DNA of 64,000 nucleotides from Flavobacterium sp. ACN6 (GCF_002304005.1 NZ_MRCQ01000010.1:62001-126000), one strand, 5' to 3'; shown: positions 1 through 8,376, counted from the first letter of the stretch. Translations and numbers: made by a program. Notes: generated from the letters alone by a model not told the origin.

Positions 1-1383
1 CTCTGGAATAGGATCCTGCCACAACAATTCTTCCTGAGGAACATCGGGTCCGAGGTAACGCGCACGAGGCCCCATATCACGATGCGTCAACTTAAACCAT
101 GCTCGAGAAAAAGCATCTGCAAACTGATCTGGATTCTCCAAAAAGCGGCGTGAAATTTTCTCATATTCTGGATCCAATCTTAAAGATAAATCAGTAGTAA
201 GCATGGTTGGGAGATGTTTCTTATTAGCATCAAATGCATCTGGAATAATAGCTTCGGCATTTTTAGCCACCCATTGATGCGCACCTGCAGGACTTTTTGA
301 AAGTTCCCATTCAAAAGCAAATAAATTTTCAAAGAAGTTATTGCTCCATTGTGTTGGCGTTTTTGTCCAAGTTACTTCAAGTCCGCTTGTAATAGCATCT
401 GCACCTTTACCAGAACCAAAACTATTTTTCCAACCAAAACCTTGAAGACCTAAGTCAGCTGCTTCAGGTTCTTCCTCCACATGATCAGAAGAAGCTGCTC
501 CGTGAGTTTTACCAAAAGTATGTCCGCCTGCAATTAAAGCTACCGTTTCTTCGTCATTCATTGCCATACGGCCAAAAGTATCTCTGATATCTTTTGCAGC
601 GAGAATTGGATCAGGATTTCCATCAGGTCCTTCAGGGTTTACATATATAAGTCCCATTTGTACTGCCGCAAGAGGTTTTTCCAAATTTCTGCTGTGAACA
701 TGGCCATCTGCATCATCATCGGAGGATACGACGCCGTGATCTTTTGGCACACCTTCAGAACCATCGTTATAACGTTCATCACCTCCAAGCCATGTCGTTT
801 CAGAACCCCAATATACAGATTCATCTGGTTCCCAAACATCGGCTCTTCCTCCTGCAAAACCAAACGTTTTAAAACCCATAGATTCCAAAGCAACGTTTCC
901 AGTTAAGATCATAAGATCTGCCCAAGAAATTTTTTGACCATATTTTTGTTTTATCGGCCAAAGCAATCTTCTGGCTTTATCAAGACTCACATTATCCGGC
1001 CAGCTGTTAAGGGGTGCAAAACGCTGTTGTCCCGCTCCTGCTCCACCACGTCCGTCATGTACGCGGTATGTTCCTGCACTATGCCAAGCCATTCGGATAA
1101 AAAGACCTCCATAATGACCAAAATCAGCAGGCCACCACTCTTGAGAATCGGTCATAAGATCGTGTAAATCTTTTTTAACCGCTTCAACATCAAGAGTTTT
1201 AAAAGCTTCTGCATAATTAAAATTTTTATCCAACGGATTTGATAATGATGAATTTTGTCTCAGGATATTCACCTTTAACTGCTTTGGCCACCAGTCACGA
1301 TTTTTTGTGCCTGTAGCTGCTTCATTATCCCTGGTTCCATTATGAAAAGGGCATTTGCTAATGTCATTAGATTGATTGTCCAT
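1..1383 (-). CDS. katG: Catalase-peroxidase KatG, 5' part (cut by window edge)
   Basis: Reading the minus strand from the ATG at 1383-1381 gives 461 codons without a stop, running off the window; the family is about 720-750 residues, so only the N-terminal catalase-peroxidase domain and linker are present. Recognisable segments are RMAWHSAGTYR (distal Arg-Trp-His), the loop GGAGAGQQRFAP, MGLIYVNPEGP (the Tyr of the Met-Tyr-Trp crosslink) and ALIAGGHTFGKTHG (proximal haem His). The enzyme removes H2O2 in the cytoplasm by catalase and peroxidase reactions. The upstream 500 bp are shared divergently with an alpha/beta hydrolase. The minus-strand TTACTTTG near 1413-1420 resembles a -7 element. 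The family assignment is very safe. Confidence 0.97.
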   Translation of the reverse strand, partial: MDNQSNDISKCPFHNGTRDNEAATGTKNRDWWPKQLKVNILRQNSSLSNPLDKNFNYAEAFKTLDVEAVKKDLHDLMTDSQEWWPADFGHYGGLFIRMAWHSAGTYRVHDGRGGAGAGQQRFAPLNSWPDNVSLDKARRLLWPIKQKYGQKISWADLMILTGNVALESMGFKTFGFAGGRADVWEPDESVYWGSETTWLGGDERYNDGSEGVPKDHGVVSSDDDADGHVHSRNLEKPLAAVQMGLIYVNPEGPDGNPDPILAAKDIRDTFGRMAMNDEETVALIAGGHTFGKTHGAASSDHVEEEPEAADLGLQGFGWKNSFGSGKGADAITSGLEVTWTKTPTQWSNNFFENLFAFEWELSKSPAGAHQWVAKNAEAIIPDAFDANKKHLPTMLTTDLSLRLDPEYEKISRRFLENPDQFADAFSRAWFKLTHRDMGPRARYLGPDVPQEELLWQDPIPE

Positions 1384-1537
1384 AATTCAAATTTTATTTT
1401 TATACTAATTTACAAAGTAAATGCAGAGAAAACTATTGTGATAAATAATAAATAATTCTTAAAGGATAGGAAAAATTTATTATTCACTTGTCGAAACGAA
1501 CTTAAACTTCTTATAAAAAATAAAACACGCTAATAAA

Positions 1538-1555
1538 TTTACGAAATATCGTAAA
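1538..1555. promoter_or_regulatory. Palindromic activator-site candidate, copy 1
   Basis: TTTACGA-AATA-TCGTAAA is a perfect 7-bp inverted repeat with a 4-bp spacer. It lies about 77 bp upstream of the GG of a sigma54-like promoter and so at about -101 relative to the predicted start, a usual place for an enhancer-binding protein. A 24-bp block including it (1531-1554) is identical to 3315-3338. Binding by one of the three sigma54 activators in the window is inference. Confidence 0.7.
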
Positions 1556-1621
1556 CAATAATAAGAGCTGTAAAGTATAAGCCTTTGGTTTTACTGGCTT
1601 TATAAGTTAGGGCATATTATT

Positions 1622-1637
1622 TGGCTATTGTCTGGCA
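1622..1637 (+). promoter_or_regulatory. Sigma54-type -24/-12 promoter candidate
   Basis: TTGGCTATTGTCTGGCA has GG at 1623-1624 and GC at 1635-1636, exactly the 12-bp register required by sigma54. It would start RNA near 1648, leaving a leader of about 245 nt to the hydrolase at 1894. The TTG of the usual -12 TTGC is changed to TGG, so the match is good but not perfect. Confidence 0.55.
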
Positions 1638-1745
1638 TCTATTATAAAGATCAACAATATGAAAACAGCATTTCAAAATAAAAATAAGAACTTCTTTTAC
1701 TCTGAAGCCCTATTAAAGAGCAATAAAACAAGATTATTTTTTTTC

Positions 1746-1790
1746 TTAATCTACATTAACCGACCGCCTCTCGCACTTACTCTAAGTTTG
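1746..1790 (+). promoter_or_regulatory. TTAATCTACATTAA box plus TAAGTTTG -7 element
   Basis: The imperfect palindrome TTAATCTACATTAA (1746-1759) precedes the Bacteroidota -7 element TAAGTTTG (1783-1790). From box start to the last G of TTTG is 44 nt, the same as at 13831 and 18039. The box centre falls near -41, the class II activator position. This is a second, housekeeping-type promoter for the hydrolase at 1894. Confidence 0.65.
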
Positions 1791-1893
1791 TAAAAGAAAT
1801 TAACAACAACAATTACATCAAAAAAGTAGATTTCATCACGATACTAATTTTTCACATTATAATAAAATTTAATAATCTAAAACCATAAAAAAA

Positions 1894-2712
1894 ATGAGCA
1901 CATTTAAAACACAAGACGGAACAGAAATTTTTTACAAAGATTTTGGAACAGGACAACCAATAGTTTTTCACCACGGATGGCCGTTATCTAGTGATGACTG
2001 GGATGCACAAATGATGTTTTTCTTACAACAAGGATACAGAGTTATTGCACATGACAGACGCGGGCACGGACGTTCTAGTCAAACTTCGGAAGGAAACAAT
2101 ATGGAAACGTATGCTTCTGATATTGCAGAATTAACTGAAGCACTTGATTTAAAAGATGCTATTCACGTAGGTCACTCAACTGGAGGTGGTGAAGTAATTC
2201 GTTATGCCGCAAAATACGGAAAATTGCGTGTTGCAAAAGCAGTTATAATTAGTGCTGTAACACCAATTATGATCCAAAATGAATCTAATCCTGAAGGTGT
2301 GCCATTATCTGTTTTTGACGAAATAAGACAAGGAACTGGATTTAACAGAGCACAGTATTTTTATGATTTTCCGATTCCTTTTTACGGATGGAACCGTGAG
2401 GGACAAACCGTTAAGGAAGGAATTAAACACAACTGGTGGCGTCAAGGAATGATGGGTTCTGTTTTAGCTCATTATGAAGGAATTAAAGCGTTCTCTGAAT
2501 CTGATTTTACAGAAGATCTTAAGAGTTTAGATATTCCAGTTTTGGTTTTACATGGAGAAGATGATCAAATTGTTCCTTTTGGTCAGGCACCAAGAGCAGC
2601 AAAACTTTTGAAAAACGGAAAACTAATTTCGTATCCAGGATTTCCTCACGGCATGCCAACTACAGAAGCTGACACAATCAATAAAGACATTTTAGACTTT
2701 ATTAAATCATAA
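1894..2712 (+). CDS. Alpha/beta hydrolase (non-haem chloroperoxidase/arylesterase type)
   Basis: This 272-residue cytoplasmic alpha/beta hydrolase has no signal peptide. The N-terminal HHGWPLSSDDWD segment and HDRRGHGRS are typical of the bacterial esterase/perhydrolase ('non-haem chloroperoxidase') group. The nucleophile is the Ser of GHSTGGGE, the acid lies in HGEDDQIVPF, and the His is in GFPHGMP. It probably hydrolyses small esters; the natural substrate cannot be read from the sequence. It has two candidate promoters, a sigma54-like one at 1622 and a TAAGTTTG one at 1783, and is followed by a strong hairpin at 2738. The gene stands alone but shares regulatory motifs with 3436 and 18123. 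Confidence 0.93.
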   Translation: MSTFKTQDGTEIFYKDFGTGQPIVFHHGWPLSSDDWDAQMMFFLQQGYRVIAHDRRGHGRSSQTSEGNNMETYASDIAELTEALDLKDAIHVGHSTGGGEVIRYAAKYGKLRVAKAVIISAVTPIMIQNESNPEGVPLSVFDEIRQGTGFNRAQYFYDFPIPFYGWNREGQTVKEGIKHNWWRQGMMGSVLAHYEGIKAFSESDFTEDLKSLDIPVLVLHGEDDQIVPFGQAPRAAKLLKNGKLISYPGFPHGMPTTEADTINKDILDFIKS

Positions 2713-2737
2713 GCAGATAGTCCTAAAAAGTAATCCA

Positions 2738-2764
2738 AACTGCCTGTAATTTTTACGGGCAGTT
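2738..2764 (+). terminator. Hairpin after the alpha/beta hydrolase
   Basis: AACTGCC (2738-2744) pairs with GGCAGTT (2758-2764), extended inward by GTAA/TTAC and one G-T wobble, with a 3-nt loop. There is no clear T-run, so it may terminate weakly or attenuate read-through into the small gene at 2777. Confidence 0.55.
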
Positions 2765-2776
2765 AATCTCAAAATT

Positions 2777-3097
2777 ATGAGCACATTTCAACAACCCGCT
2801 TTTGATACGGTTACGGAGGCTTTACAATGGCTGAATCTGGAAGGTTTTACAGAAAACTTTAATCTTGATGAAAATTGTATCCGTTACAATAATAACACAC
2901 AAACCATGTCTCCGGAAGAATTTAAAATTGAATATCTATTTCGTTTTGAAGGAGATACAGATCCTGGAGATGAAGATATTGTTTACGGAATTACATCTGA
3001 AATCTATAATCTAAAGGGAGTTTTAACCAGCGCATTTGGAATCTACGCTGATTCTGTTTCAACAGAAATGATCAAAAAACTTTCAACACATTCCTGA
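2777..3097 (+). CDS. Small conserved Bacteroidota protein
   Basis: This 106-residue acidic soluble protein has the pattern EALQWLNLEGFTENFNL, then a FRFEGDTDPGDEDIVYGI segment and a KGVLTSAFGIYAD segment. It resembles small Bacteroidota proteins that databases often label 'phosphoribosylpyrophosphate synthetase', a name I consider unreliable because no PRPP-synthetase motif is present. It starts 12 nt after the hairpin that follows the hydrolase. No catalytic residues can be assigned. Function unknown; the family resemblance is from memory. Confidence 0.75.
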   Translation: MSTFQQPAFDTVTEALQWLNLEGFTENFNLDENCIRYNNNTQTMSPEEFKIEYLFRFEGDTDPGDEDIVYGITSEIYNLKGVLTSAFGIYADSVSTEMIKKLSTHS

Positions 3098-3110
3098 AAG
3101 TTGTCTATAA

Positions 3111-3270
3111 TTTTGAACACATAGAAAAATAGGATTTGTAACTAAAAAAAAGGCGTTTCAATTGTATTAATGCATCCCGAATTCTCGGGACTATATGTGA
3201 GAAACTAGTTTCTTTTTATATTCTTATCATTTATTTCTAGAATATATGCCTATGTTTCTTGTGTTTAATA
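3111..3270. repeat. MITE-like intergenic element, family A copy 1
   Basis: The ends form an imperfect inverted repeat: AACACATAGAAAAATAGG near 3115 against CCTATGTTTCTTGTGTTT near 3249. The perfect palindrome AGAAACTAGTTTCT lies inside at 3200-3213. Two similar elements lie at 5561 and 8812. It has no coding capacity and reads as a non-autonomous or REP-like repeat. Confidence 0.7.
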
Positions 3271-3321
3271 AATGTATGTCGAATTATACATTCTTAGTGT
3301 TTTTCATAACACGTTAATAAA

Positions 3322-3339
3322 TTTACGAAATATCGTAAC
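3322..3339. promoter_or_regulatory. Palindromic activator-site candidate, copy 2
   Basis: TTTACGA-AATA-TCGTAAC has its centre at 3330.5, about 64 bp upstream of the -24 GG at 3394 and about -88 from the predicted start. It shares a 24-bp identical block (3315-3338) with 1531-1554. Confidence 0.72.
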
Positions 3340-3391
3340 AAAAAATCATCAACATAATATATAAAACCCAATATACCAACACATTGACAGT

Positions 3392-3408
3392 TTGGCATTT
3401 TGTTGGCA
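3392..3408 (+). promoter_or_regulatory. Sigma54-type -24/-12 promoter candidate
   Basis: TTGGCATTTTGTTGGCA has GG at 3394-3395 and GC at 3406-3407, in exact -24/-12 register. It predicts a start near 3418, 17 nt before the ATG at 3436. That position argues against the in-frame TTG at 3400, which overlaps the -12 region. Confidence 0.65.
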
Positions 3409-3435
3409 TTACTAAAACTATTAAATAAATATCCT

Positions 3436-4068
3436 ATGAAACCATCAGTAAACTTATTATCACCAGATAATCACGCATTAGTGTTAATTGACTTTGAAGG
3501 ACAAATGGCATTTGCTACATCGAGCATTGCATTAAGCGAATTACGTAATAATGTTGCCATTATTTGCGGTGCATCAAAAATTTTCAATGTGCCAACCATT
3601 GTAACAACAGTATTTGAAGAAAGCTTTGCAGGACCTGTTTTTCCTGAAATTGAAGAATATTATCCAATTGCTACTTCAGGATACATTGATCGTACAACAA
3701 TGAATACTTGGGAAGATGAAAATGCTTATAAAGCAATTACCGGAACAAATAAACAAAAATTAGTTTTTGCCGGATTATGGACAGGAGTATGCATCGTTGG
3801 CCCAGCATTATCGGCAATTGAAGAAGGTTACGAAGTGTATGTTATTACAGATGCCTGCGGCGATGTAAGCGACGAAGCTCATGAGCGTGCGATTCAAAGA
3901 ATGATCCAAGTTGGCGCAAAACCAGTGACTTCTATTCAATATATATTAGAATTACAAAGAGACTGGGCACGTCAGGAAACGTATGTTCCTGTAACTAACT
4001 TAATGAAAAAACACGGTGGATCTTACGGTTTAGGTATTCATTATGCACATAACATGCTGAAACATTAA
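3436..4068 (+). CDS. Isochorismatase-like cysteine hydrolase
   Basis: This 210-residue cytoplasmic protein belongs to the isochorismatase/YcaC family. The catalytic Asp lies in VLIDFEGQMAF and the nucleophilic Cys in AGLWTGVCIVGPALSAIEEGYEVYVITDACGDVS; the C-terminal ITSIQYILELQRDWAR-type helix is typical of YcaC-like members. They hydrolyse amides or related small compounds; the substrate is unknown. I chose the ATG at 3436 over the upstream TTG at 3400 because the homologous protein at 43171 aligns from here and a promoter overlaps the TTG. It is first in the long co-directional run to 10137. It is highly similar to 43171, which differs by having a signal peptide. Confidence 0.92.
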   Translation: MKPSVNLLSPDNHALVLIDFEGQMAFATSSIALSELRNNVAIICGASKIFNVPTIVTTVFEESFAGPVFPEIEEYYPIATSGYIDRTTMNTWEDENAYKAITGTNKQKLVFAGLWTGVCIVGPALSAIEEGYEVYVITDACGDVSDEAHERAIQRMIQVGAKPVTSIQYILELQRDWARQETYVPVTNLMKKHGGSYGLGIHYAHNMLKH

Positions 4069-4132
4069 TTCAATTTTTATTTCAACTTGAAACTTGAAAC
4101 CTGAAACTAAACAAACCATAACCCCCTTCATT

Positions 4133-5533
4133 ATGTTGGAATCATCAAAATCCATATCGCAAAAAAATAAGAACTTCGGAATCATCGTTCTTTGTTTTCT
4201 TTTAATGGGAAGCATCGCATCGGCACAAAATTTTAAACTTTTGCGCTACGATGAAAACTACGAATTCTTAAAAGACTCCACGAGAAACTTTTATGAGAAT
4301 TTAAAATTCATTCCTTTAAGCAAAGAGAAAGATTTTTATATGTCTCTTGGAGGTGAAGCACGATATGAATATGTCGATTTCAACAATGAAGATTGGGGAA
4401 GATTAAATATAGGTCACAACAACTTTTTATTACAGCGCTACGATCTTCATGCCGATGTTCATTTAGGAAAAACCTTTAGAGTATTTGCACAATTAAGAAG
4501 TGCTTTGCAAGACGGAAGAGTCAACGGACCGCGCGGTATTGATGAAGATCAGCTGAATGTGCAGAATCTTTTTTTAGATATTAATTTATATCAGAAAGAA
4601 GATAAAAAACTAACCATTCGCGCCGGAAGACAAGAATTGGATTATGGTTCAGGACGATTGATTTCGGTAAGGGAAGGTCCAAATGCAAGACTTTATTTTA
4701 CAGGAGGAAAAATAATGTATTCTTCTTCCCGATTCTCCATTGACGGATTTGCCATGATGGCCGACACTATTTACGCTGGCGTTTTTGATAATAAAATGTC
4801 CAAACAGCTGAATCTTTGGGGTGCTTATTCTAAAATAATATTTCCAAAAGCAGGTAATCTGGATTTGTATTATCTTGGAATCAGAAGAGATGAATCTCTT
4901 TTTGAAGAAGGAATTGCTCCTGAAAAACGACATACTATTGGCACAAGACTTTGGAAATACGGCGGCGGTTTTATTTATAATCTGGAAGCAGCGTACCAAT
5001 TTGGAACTTTTGGTTCAGGAAATATCAATGCGTGGACAGGATCTATAGACATAGGTTATTCCTTTGAAAACGTGAAATTTAAACCAACAATAAATCTTAG
5101 AAATGATTATATTTCTGGTGATAAAAAAGACGGCGACGGAAATCTGCAAACTTTCAATCCGTTATATCCAAAAGGAGGTTATTTTGGTTTTAGTCCGCAG
5201 GTTGGTCCCGTAAACCTTATCGACATTCATCCGTACGCCACAATGGATTTACTGCCACAGCTAAAGATGCAGGTCGATGTGGTTTTTAACTGGAGATATT
5301 CCTTGCAAGACGGCGTTTACAGACCAAGCGGAACATTGAATCTTCAGGGAAGTTCTTCAACAGAAAGATATATCGGAACAGCTTATCTTGCCAATTTTAC
5401 TTACAGCGTAAACAAATATATTTCAGTCGTAAGCGGTATTCAGTATTTTAAAACTGGTGCCTTTATAGACGATATCATACCCAATTCTAAAGACGGCGTT
5501 TTCTTTAATGCCCGACTTGGATTTAAGTTTTAA
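4133..5533 (+). CDS. Alginate-export-type outer-membrane beta-barrel protein
   Basis: From the ATG at 4133 this is a 466-residue protein with a signal peptide (hydrophobic FGIIVLCFLLMGSIASAQ) and a long alternating, aromatic-rich body ending in FNARLGFKF, with a C-terminal Phe as in outer-membrane barrels. AGRQELDYGSGRLISVREGPN and the nearby FDGF..-like strands match the alginate-export (porin-like) family. A longer reading from a TTG at 4094 is less likely because the signal peptide would start late. It lies 64 bp after the isochorismatase and probably admits or releases a small substrate used by the neighbouring hydrolases. Specificity for alginate should not be assumed. Confidence 0.85.
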   Translation: MLESSKSISQKNKNFGIIVLCFLLMGSIASAQNFKLLRYDENYEFLKDSTRNFYENLKFIPLSKEKDFYMSLGGEARYEYVDFNNEDWGRLNIGHNNFLLQRYDLHADVHLGKTFRVFAQLRSALQDGRVNGPRGIDEDQLNVQNLFLDINLYQKEDKKLTIRAGRQELDYGSGRLISVREGPNARLYFTGGKIMYSSSRFSIDGFAMMADTIYAGVFDNKMSKQLNLWGAYSKIIFPKAGNLDLYYLGIRRDESLFEEGIAPEKRHTIGTRLWKYGGGFIYNLEAAYQFGTFGSGNINAWTGSIDIGYSFENVKFKPTINLRNDYISGDKKDGDGNLQTFNPLYPKGGYFGFSPQVGPVNLIDIHPYATMDLLPQLKMQVDVVFNWRYSLQDGVYRPSGTLNLQGSSSTERYIGTAYLANFTYSVNKYISVVSGIQYFKTGAFIDDIIPNSKDGVFFNARLGFKF

Positions 5534-5560
5534 TAAAAAAATTAATTTAAACAAATACCA

Positions 5561-5717
5561 TTTAAACACATAGAAACATAGATTTCATTCATCAAAAAGG
5601 CATTTCACTTGCATCAAACCATATAGCGCTGTCTATATCTATGTGTGAGAAACTAGTTTCTTTTTGTATTCTTTTATTCCTTTCAGAATTCACAATCTAT
5701 GTCTCTATGTATTTAAA
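5561..5717. repeat. MITE-like intergenic element, family A copy 2
   Basis: The best preserved copy. The left end TTTAAACACATAGAAACATA (from 5561) is inverted as TATGTCTCTATGTATTTAAA (to 5717), with 2 mismatches over about 23 bp. AGAAACTAGTTTCT lies at 5648-5661. The element is 157 bp and non-coding. Confidence 0.78.
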
Positions 5718-5743
5718 AAAATCACAACTAAAAACTAATAACA

Positions 5744-6472
5744 ATGAAAAACACAACACTTTTCTCAGCATACAGACTTAGATACACTGCTCTAATTCTT
5801 TTTATTACAATATTTGCAAATACTGCTTTGGCTCAAACTGCTTCACTTGGTTCTACCACAACTTGGGGTAAAGTAGACGGAGTTGCGGTAAACGGATTGG
5901 TTCAAGGACCGTCTGCGGCCGAAGCAGATTTACAAGTTGCCTGCGTTTTTGAATATACTGAAGGCGACATTTTTAACCCTCCTGCCCTTCCTGCAAACCT
6001 AAACGGAATGGTGCATTTAGACGATGCCTTAAAAGGTATTATCACGGAGTTACGCAAAAGCGGAAAATTTACAGGTCACTCACTTGAAACTTTATTAATT
6101 ACGCCTCCAAAAGGAACTTTGGCTTCAAAACAATTATTGCTTATTGGTCTTGGCGACCGTAATAAATTTACGCCCGATTTAATGATCAGCGTTGGAAGCA
6201 CTGCTATGCGCGAAGCTTTACGTTTGGGAGTTTCTAATTATTCTTTTGCCAGCGATATTAAAGATGCGGGAATTGATTCTCCAACTGCTTTAGTAGCCAC
6301 AAATGTAGTTTTAGGTTCTTTTGAAGCTTATAGAACGCAGACGTATTTAAAAGATAAAAAATTAGCCGATTACAAGCCTTTAACTAAAATTATTCTTCTT
6401 GCTGGACCTGCTTTTTACACTGTTGCCGGCGAAGGAATTAAAGAAGCTATTGCAAAACTTAACGCTAAATAA
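5744..6472 (+). CDS. Secreted M17-peptidase N-domain protein (no catalytic domain)
   Basis: 242 residues with a signal peptide (hydrophobic LILFITIFANTALAQ). The body matches the N-terminal, macro-like domain of M17 leucyl aminopeptidases: LNGMVHLDDALKGIITELRKSGKFTG, then ETLLITPPKG and KQLLLIGLGD. The C-terminal metallopeptidase domain with its metal ligands is absent, so peptidase activity is not expected. It is likely periplasmic. It is followed after 7 nt by the amidohydrolase, so the two are probably co-transcribed. The role is unknown; binding of a small molecule or nucleotide-like ligand is possible. Confidence 0.82.
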   Translation: MKNTTLFSAYRLRYTALILFITIFANTALAQTASLGSTTTWGKVDGVAVNGLVQGPSAAEADLQVACVFEYTEGDIFNPPALPANLNGMVHLDDALKGIITELRKSGKFTGHSLETLLITPPKGTLASKQLLLIGLGDRNKFTPDLMISVGSTAMREALRLGVSNYSFASDIKDAGIDSPTALVATNVVLGSFEAYRTQTYLKDKKLADYKPLTKIILLAGPAFYTVAGEGIKEAIAKLNAK

Positions 6473-6479
6473 TCCAATC

Positions 6480-8366
6480 ATGAAAGCAGATCTAATTTTA
6501 TTCAACGGTAAAATTCATAGTTTCAATGCCGAAACACCAAATGTTACCGCTGTAGCAATCAAAGACGGAAAATTTATTGCGGTTGGAAATGACAGTAATG
6601 TAATGGAATTTGCATCTGAGGAAACCAAAATAATCGACCTTCAAAATAAAAGAGTAGTTCCTGGAATCAACGATTCGCACATTCACCTAATTCGAGGCGG
6701 TTTAAATTACAATTTAGAATTGCGCTGGGATGGCGTTCCTTCTTTAGCCGATGCACTGCGAATGCTGAAAGAACAAGTTGACAGAACCCCAAATCCGCAA
6801 TGGGTTCGTGTGGTTGGCGGCTGGTCTGAGTTTCAATTTGCGGAACGCAGAATGCCAACATTAGAAGAAATAAATGCCATTGCACCAGAAACTCCTGTTT
6901 TTATTCTGCATTTGTACGACAGAGCGATTATGAACAGAGCGGCATTAAAAGCTGTGGGTTATACTAAAAATACACCGGCGCCTCCAGGAGGACAAATCGA
7001 AAGAGACTCTAAAGGAGAACCAACCGGACTTATTATTGCTACGCCAAACGCCATGATTTTGTATTCGACTTTAGCAAAAGGTCCGACGCTTTCTTATGAG
7101 CATCAAATCAATTCGACCCGTCACTTCATGAAAGAGTTGAACCGTTTCGGAATCACAAGTGTGATTGATGCAGGCGGTGGATTTCAGAATTTTCCAGACG
7201 ATTATAAAGTCGTAAATGAACTGAATGAGAAGAAACAATTAACGGTTAGAATTGCCTACAATCTTTTTACTCAAAAACCAAAACATGAATTTGAAGATTT
7301 TGAAGATTGGATCGATACCGTAAAATTATATCAGGGAGACGACATGTACCGTCATAATGGTGCGGGCGAAATGTTAGTTTTTTCTGCAGCCGATTTTGAA
7401 GATTTCCTGCAGCCAAGACCTGATCTTCCTGAAAACATGGAAGCAGAATTGGAAAAGGTTGTTCGCCTTTTGGTAGAAAACCGCTGGCCGTTTCGTCTTC
7501 ACGCAACTTATAACGAAAGCATTACAAGATTCTTAAATGTATTTCAAAAAATAAATCAGGAAATCCCATTTAACGGACTGCCTTGGATCTTTGACCACGC
7601 CGAAACTATTGACGAACGCAATATTGAACGTGTAAAAAATTTAGGAGGCGGTATCGCTGTACAAAGCAGAATGGCGTATCAAGGTGAATATTTCACAGAT
7701 CGATACGGAGCAAAAGCAGCAGAAAACACACCGCCAATTAAAAAAATGCTCGAAATGGAAGTTCCGGTTGGTGCAGGTTCTGATGCAACGAGAGTCAGCA
7801 GTTACAATCCGTGGGTTTCCATGTATTGGATGACAGTTGGAAAAACAGTCGGAGGTTTGCAATTGTACAATGAAACGAGATTAAGCAGAGAAACAGCTTT
7901 AGAATTGTACACCAGAGGAAGCGCTTGGTTCTCTCAGGAACAAGCTAAAAAAGGAGATATTAGAACTGGAATGTTTGCTGATTTAGTGGTACTGGACCGT
8001 GATTATTTTACAATTCATGACGAAGACATTAAAAAAATCGAAGCAGATTTGACTATAGTCGATGGGAAAATTGTGTATGCTAACGGCGATTTTTCATCCT
8101 TTTCTCCACCGCATATTCCGATTTTACCAGACTGGTCGCCAACAGCGATTTACAACGGTTATCCCGTTAGAAGTAATTTGCAGAATGCGATCGAAAAAAA
8201 CACCAAAGCTGATGCTAAGCCAAGCCTGACTTCTCAAATACACAGCTGCTCTGGAAGCTGCGATGTCCACGCCCATAGCCATGATATTGCGAGAATGAGC
8301 AACGTACCAGTAAATAATTATAACGCATTTTGGGGCGCACTTGGGTGTTCTTGCTTTGCTTTTTAA
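6480..8366 (+). CDS. YtcJ-type amidohydrolase with Cys/His-rich tail
   Basis: From the ATG at 6480 this is a 628-residue metal-dependent hydrolase of amidohydrolase family 3. It has LILFNGKIHSFNAE at the start, VPGINDSHIHLIRGG (metal-binding HxH), FRLHATYNE and WIFDHAETID (later His ligands), GAGSDATRVSSYNPW (metal Asp) and a closing ADLVVLDRDYF beta sandwich. The substrate is unknown; the family includes formamide and imidazolone-type hydrolases. The last about 55 residues carry SCSGSCDVHAHSHD and end GALGCSCFAF, unusually rich in Cys and His. An alternative start at 6399 would overlap the preceding gene. DoxX follows after 10 nt. Confidence 0.9.
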   Translation: MKADLILFNGKIHSFNAETPNVTAVAIKDGKFIAVGNDSNVMEFASEETKIIDLQNKRVVPGINDSHIHLIRGGLNYNLELRWDGVPSLADALRMLKEQVDRTPNPQWVRVVGGWSEFQFAERRMPTLEEINAIAPETPVFILHLYDRAIMNRAALKAVGYTKNTPAPPGGQIERDSKGEPTGLIIATPNAMILYSTLAKGPTLSYEHQINSTRHFMKELNRFGITSVIDAGGGFQNFPDDYKVVNELNEKKQLTVRIAYNLFTQKPKHEFEDFEDWIDTVKLYQGDDMYRHNGAGEMLVFSAADFEDFLQPRPDLPENMEAELEKVVRLLVENRWPFRLHATYNESITRFLNVFQKINQEIPFNGLPWIFDHAETIDERNIERVKNLGGGIAVQSRMAYQGEYFTDRYGAKAAENTPPIKKMLEMEVPVGAGSDATRVSSYNPWVSMYWMTVGKTVGGLQLYNETRLSRETALELYTRGSAWFSQEQAKKGDIRTGMFADLVVLDRDYFTIHDEDIKKIEADLTIVDGKIVYANGDFSSFSPPHIPILPDWSPTAIYNGYPVRSNLQNAIEKNTKADAKPSLTSQIHSCSGSCDVHAHSHDIARMSNVPVNNYNAFWGALGCSCFAF

Positions 8367-8376
8367 ATTTAAAGAA

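Noticed and set aside
658..1167. Plus-strand ORFs at 658-906 and 934-1167
   Set aside because: They lie wholly inside the clear katG frame on the other strand and have no conserved motif.
2777..3097. Phosphoribosylpyrophosphate synthetase by database-style name
   Set aside because: 106 residues with no PRPP-binding loop; I keep it as a small protein of unknown function.
3400..3435. Longer isochorismatase reading from TTG at 3400
   Set aside because: It overlaps a sigma54 -12 region, and the homologue at 43171 aligns from the ATG at 3436.
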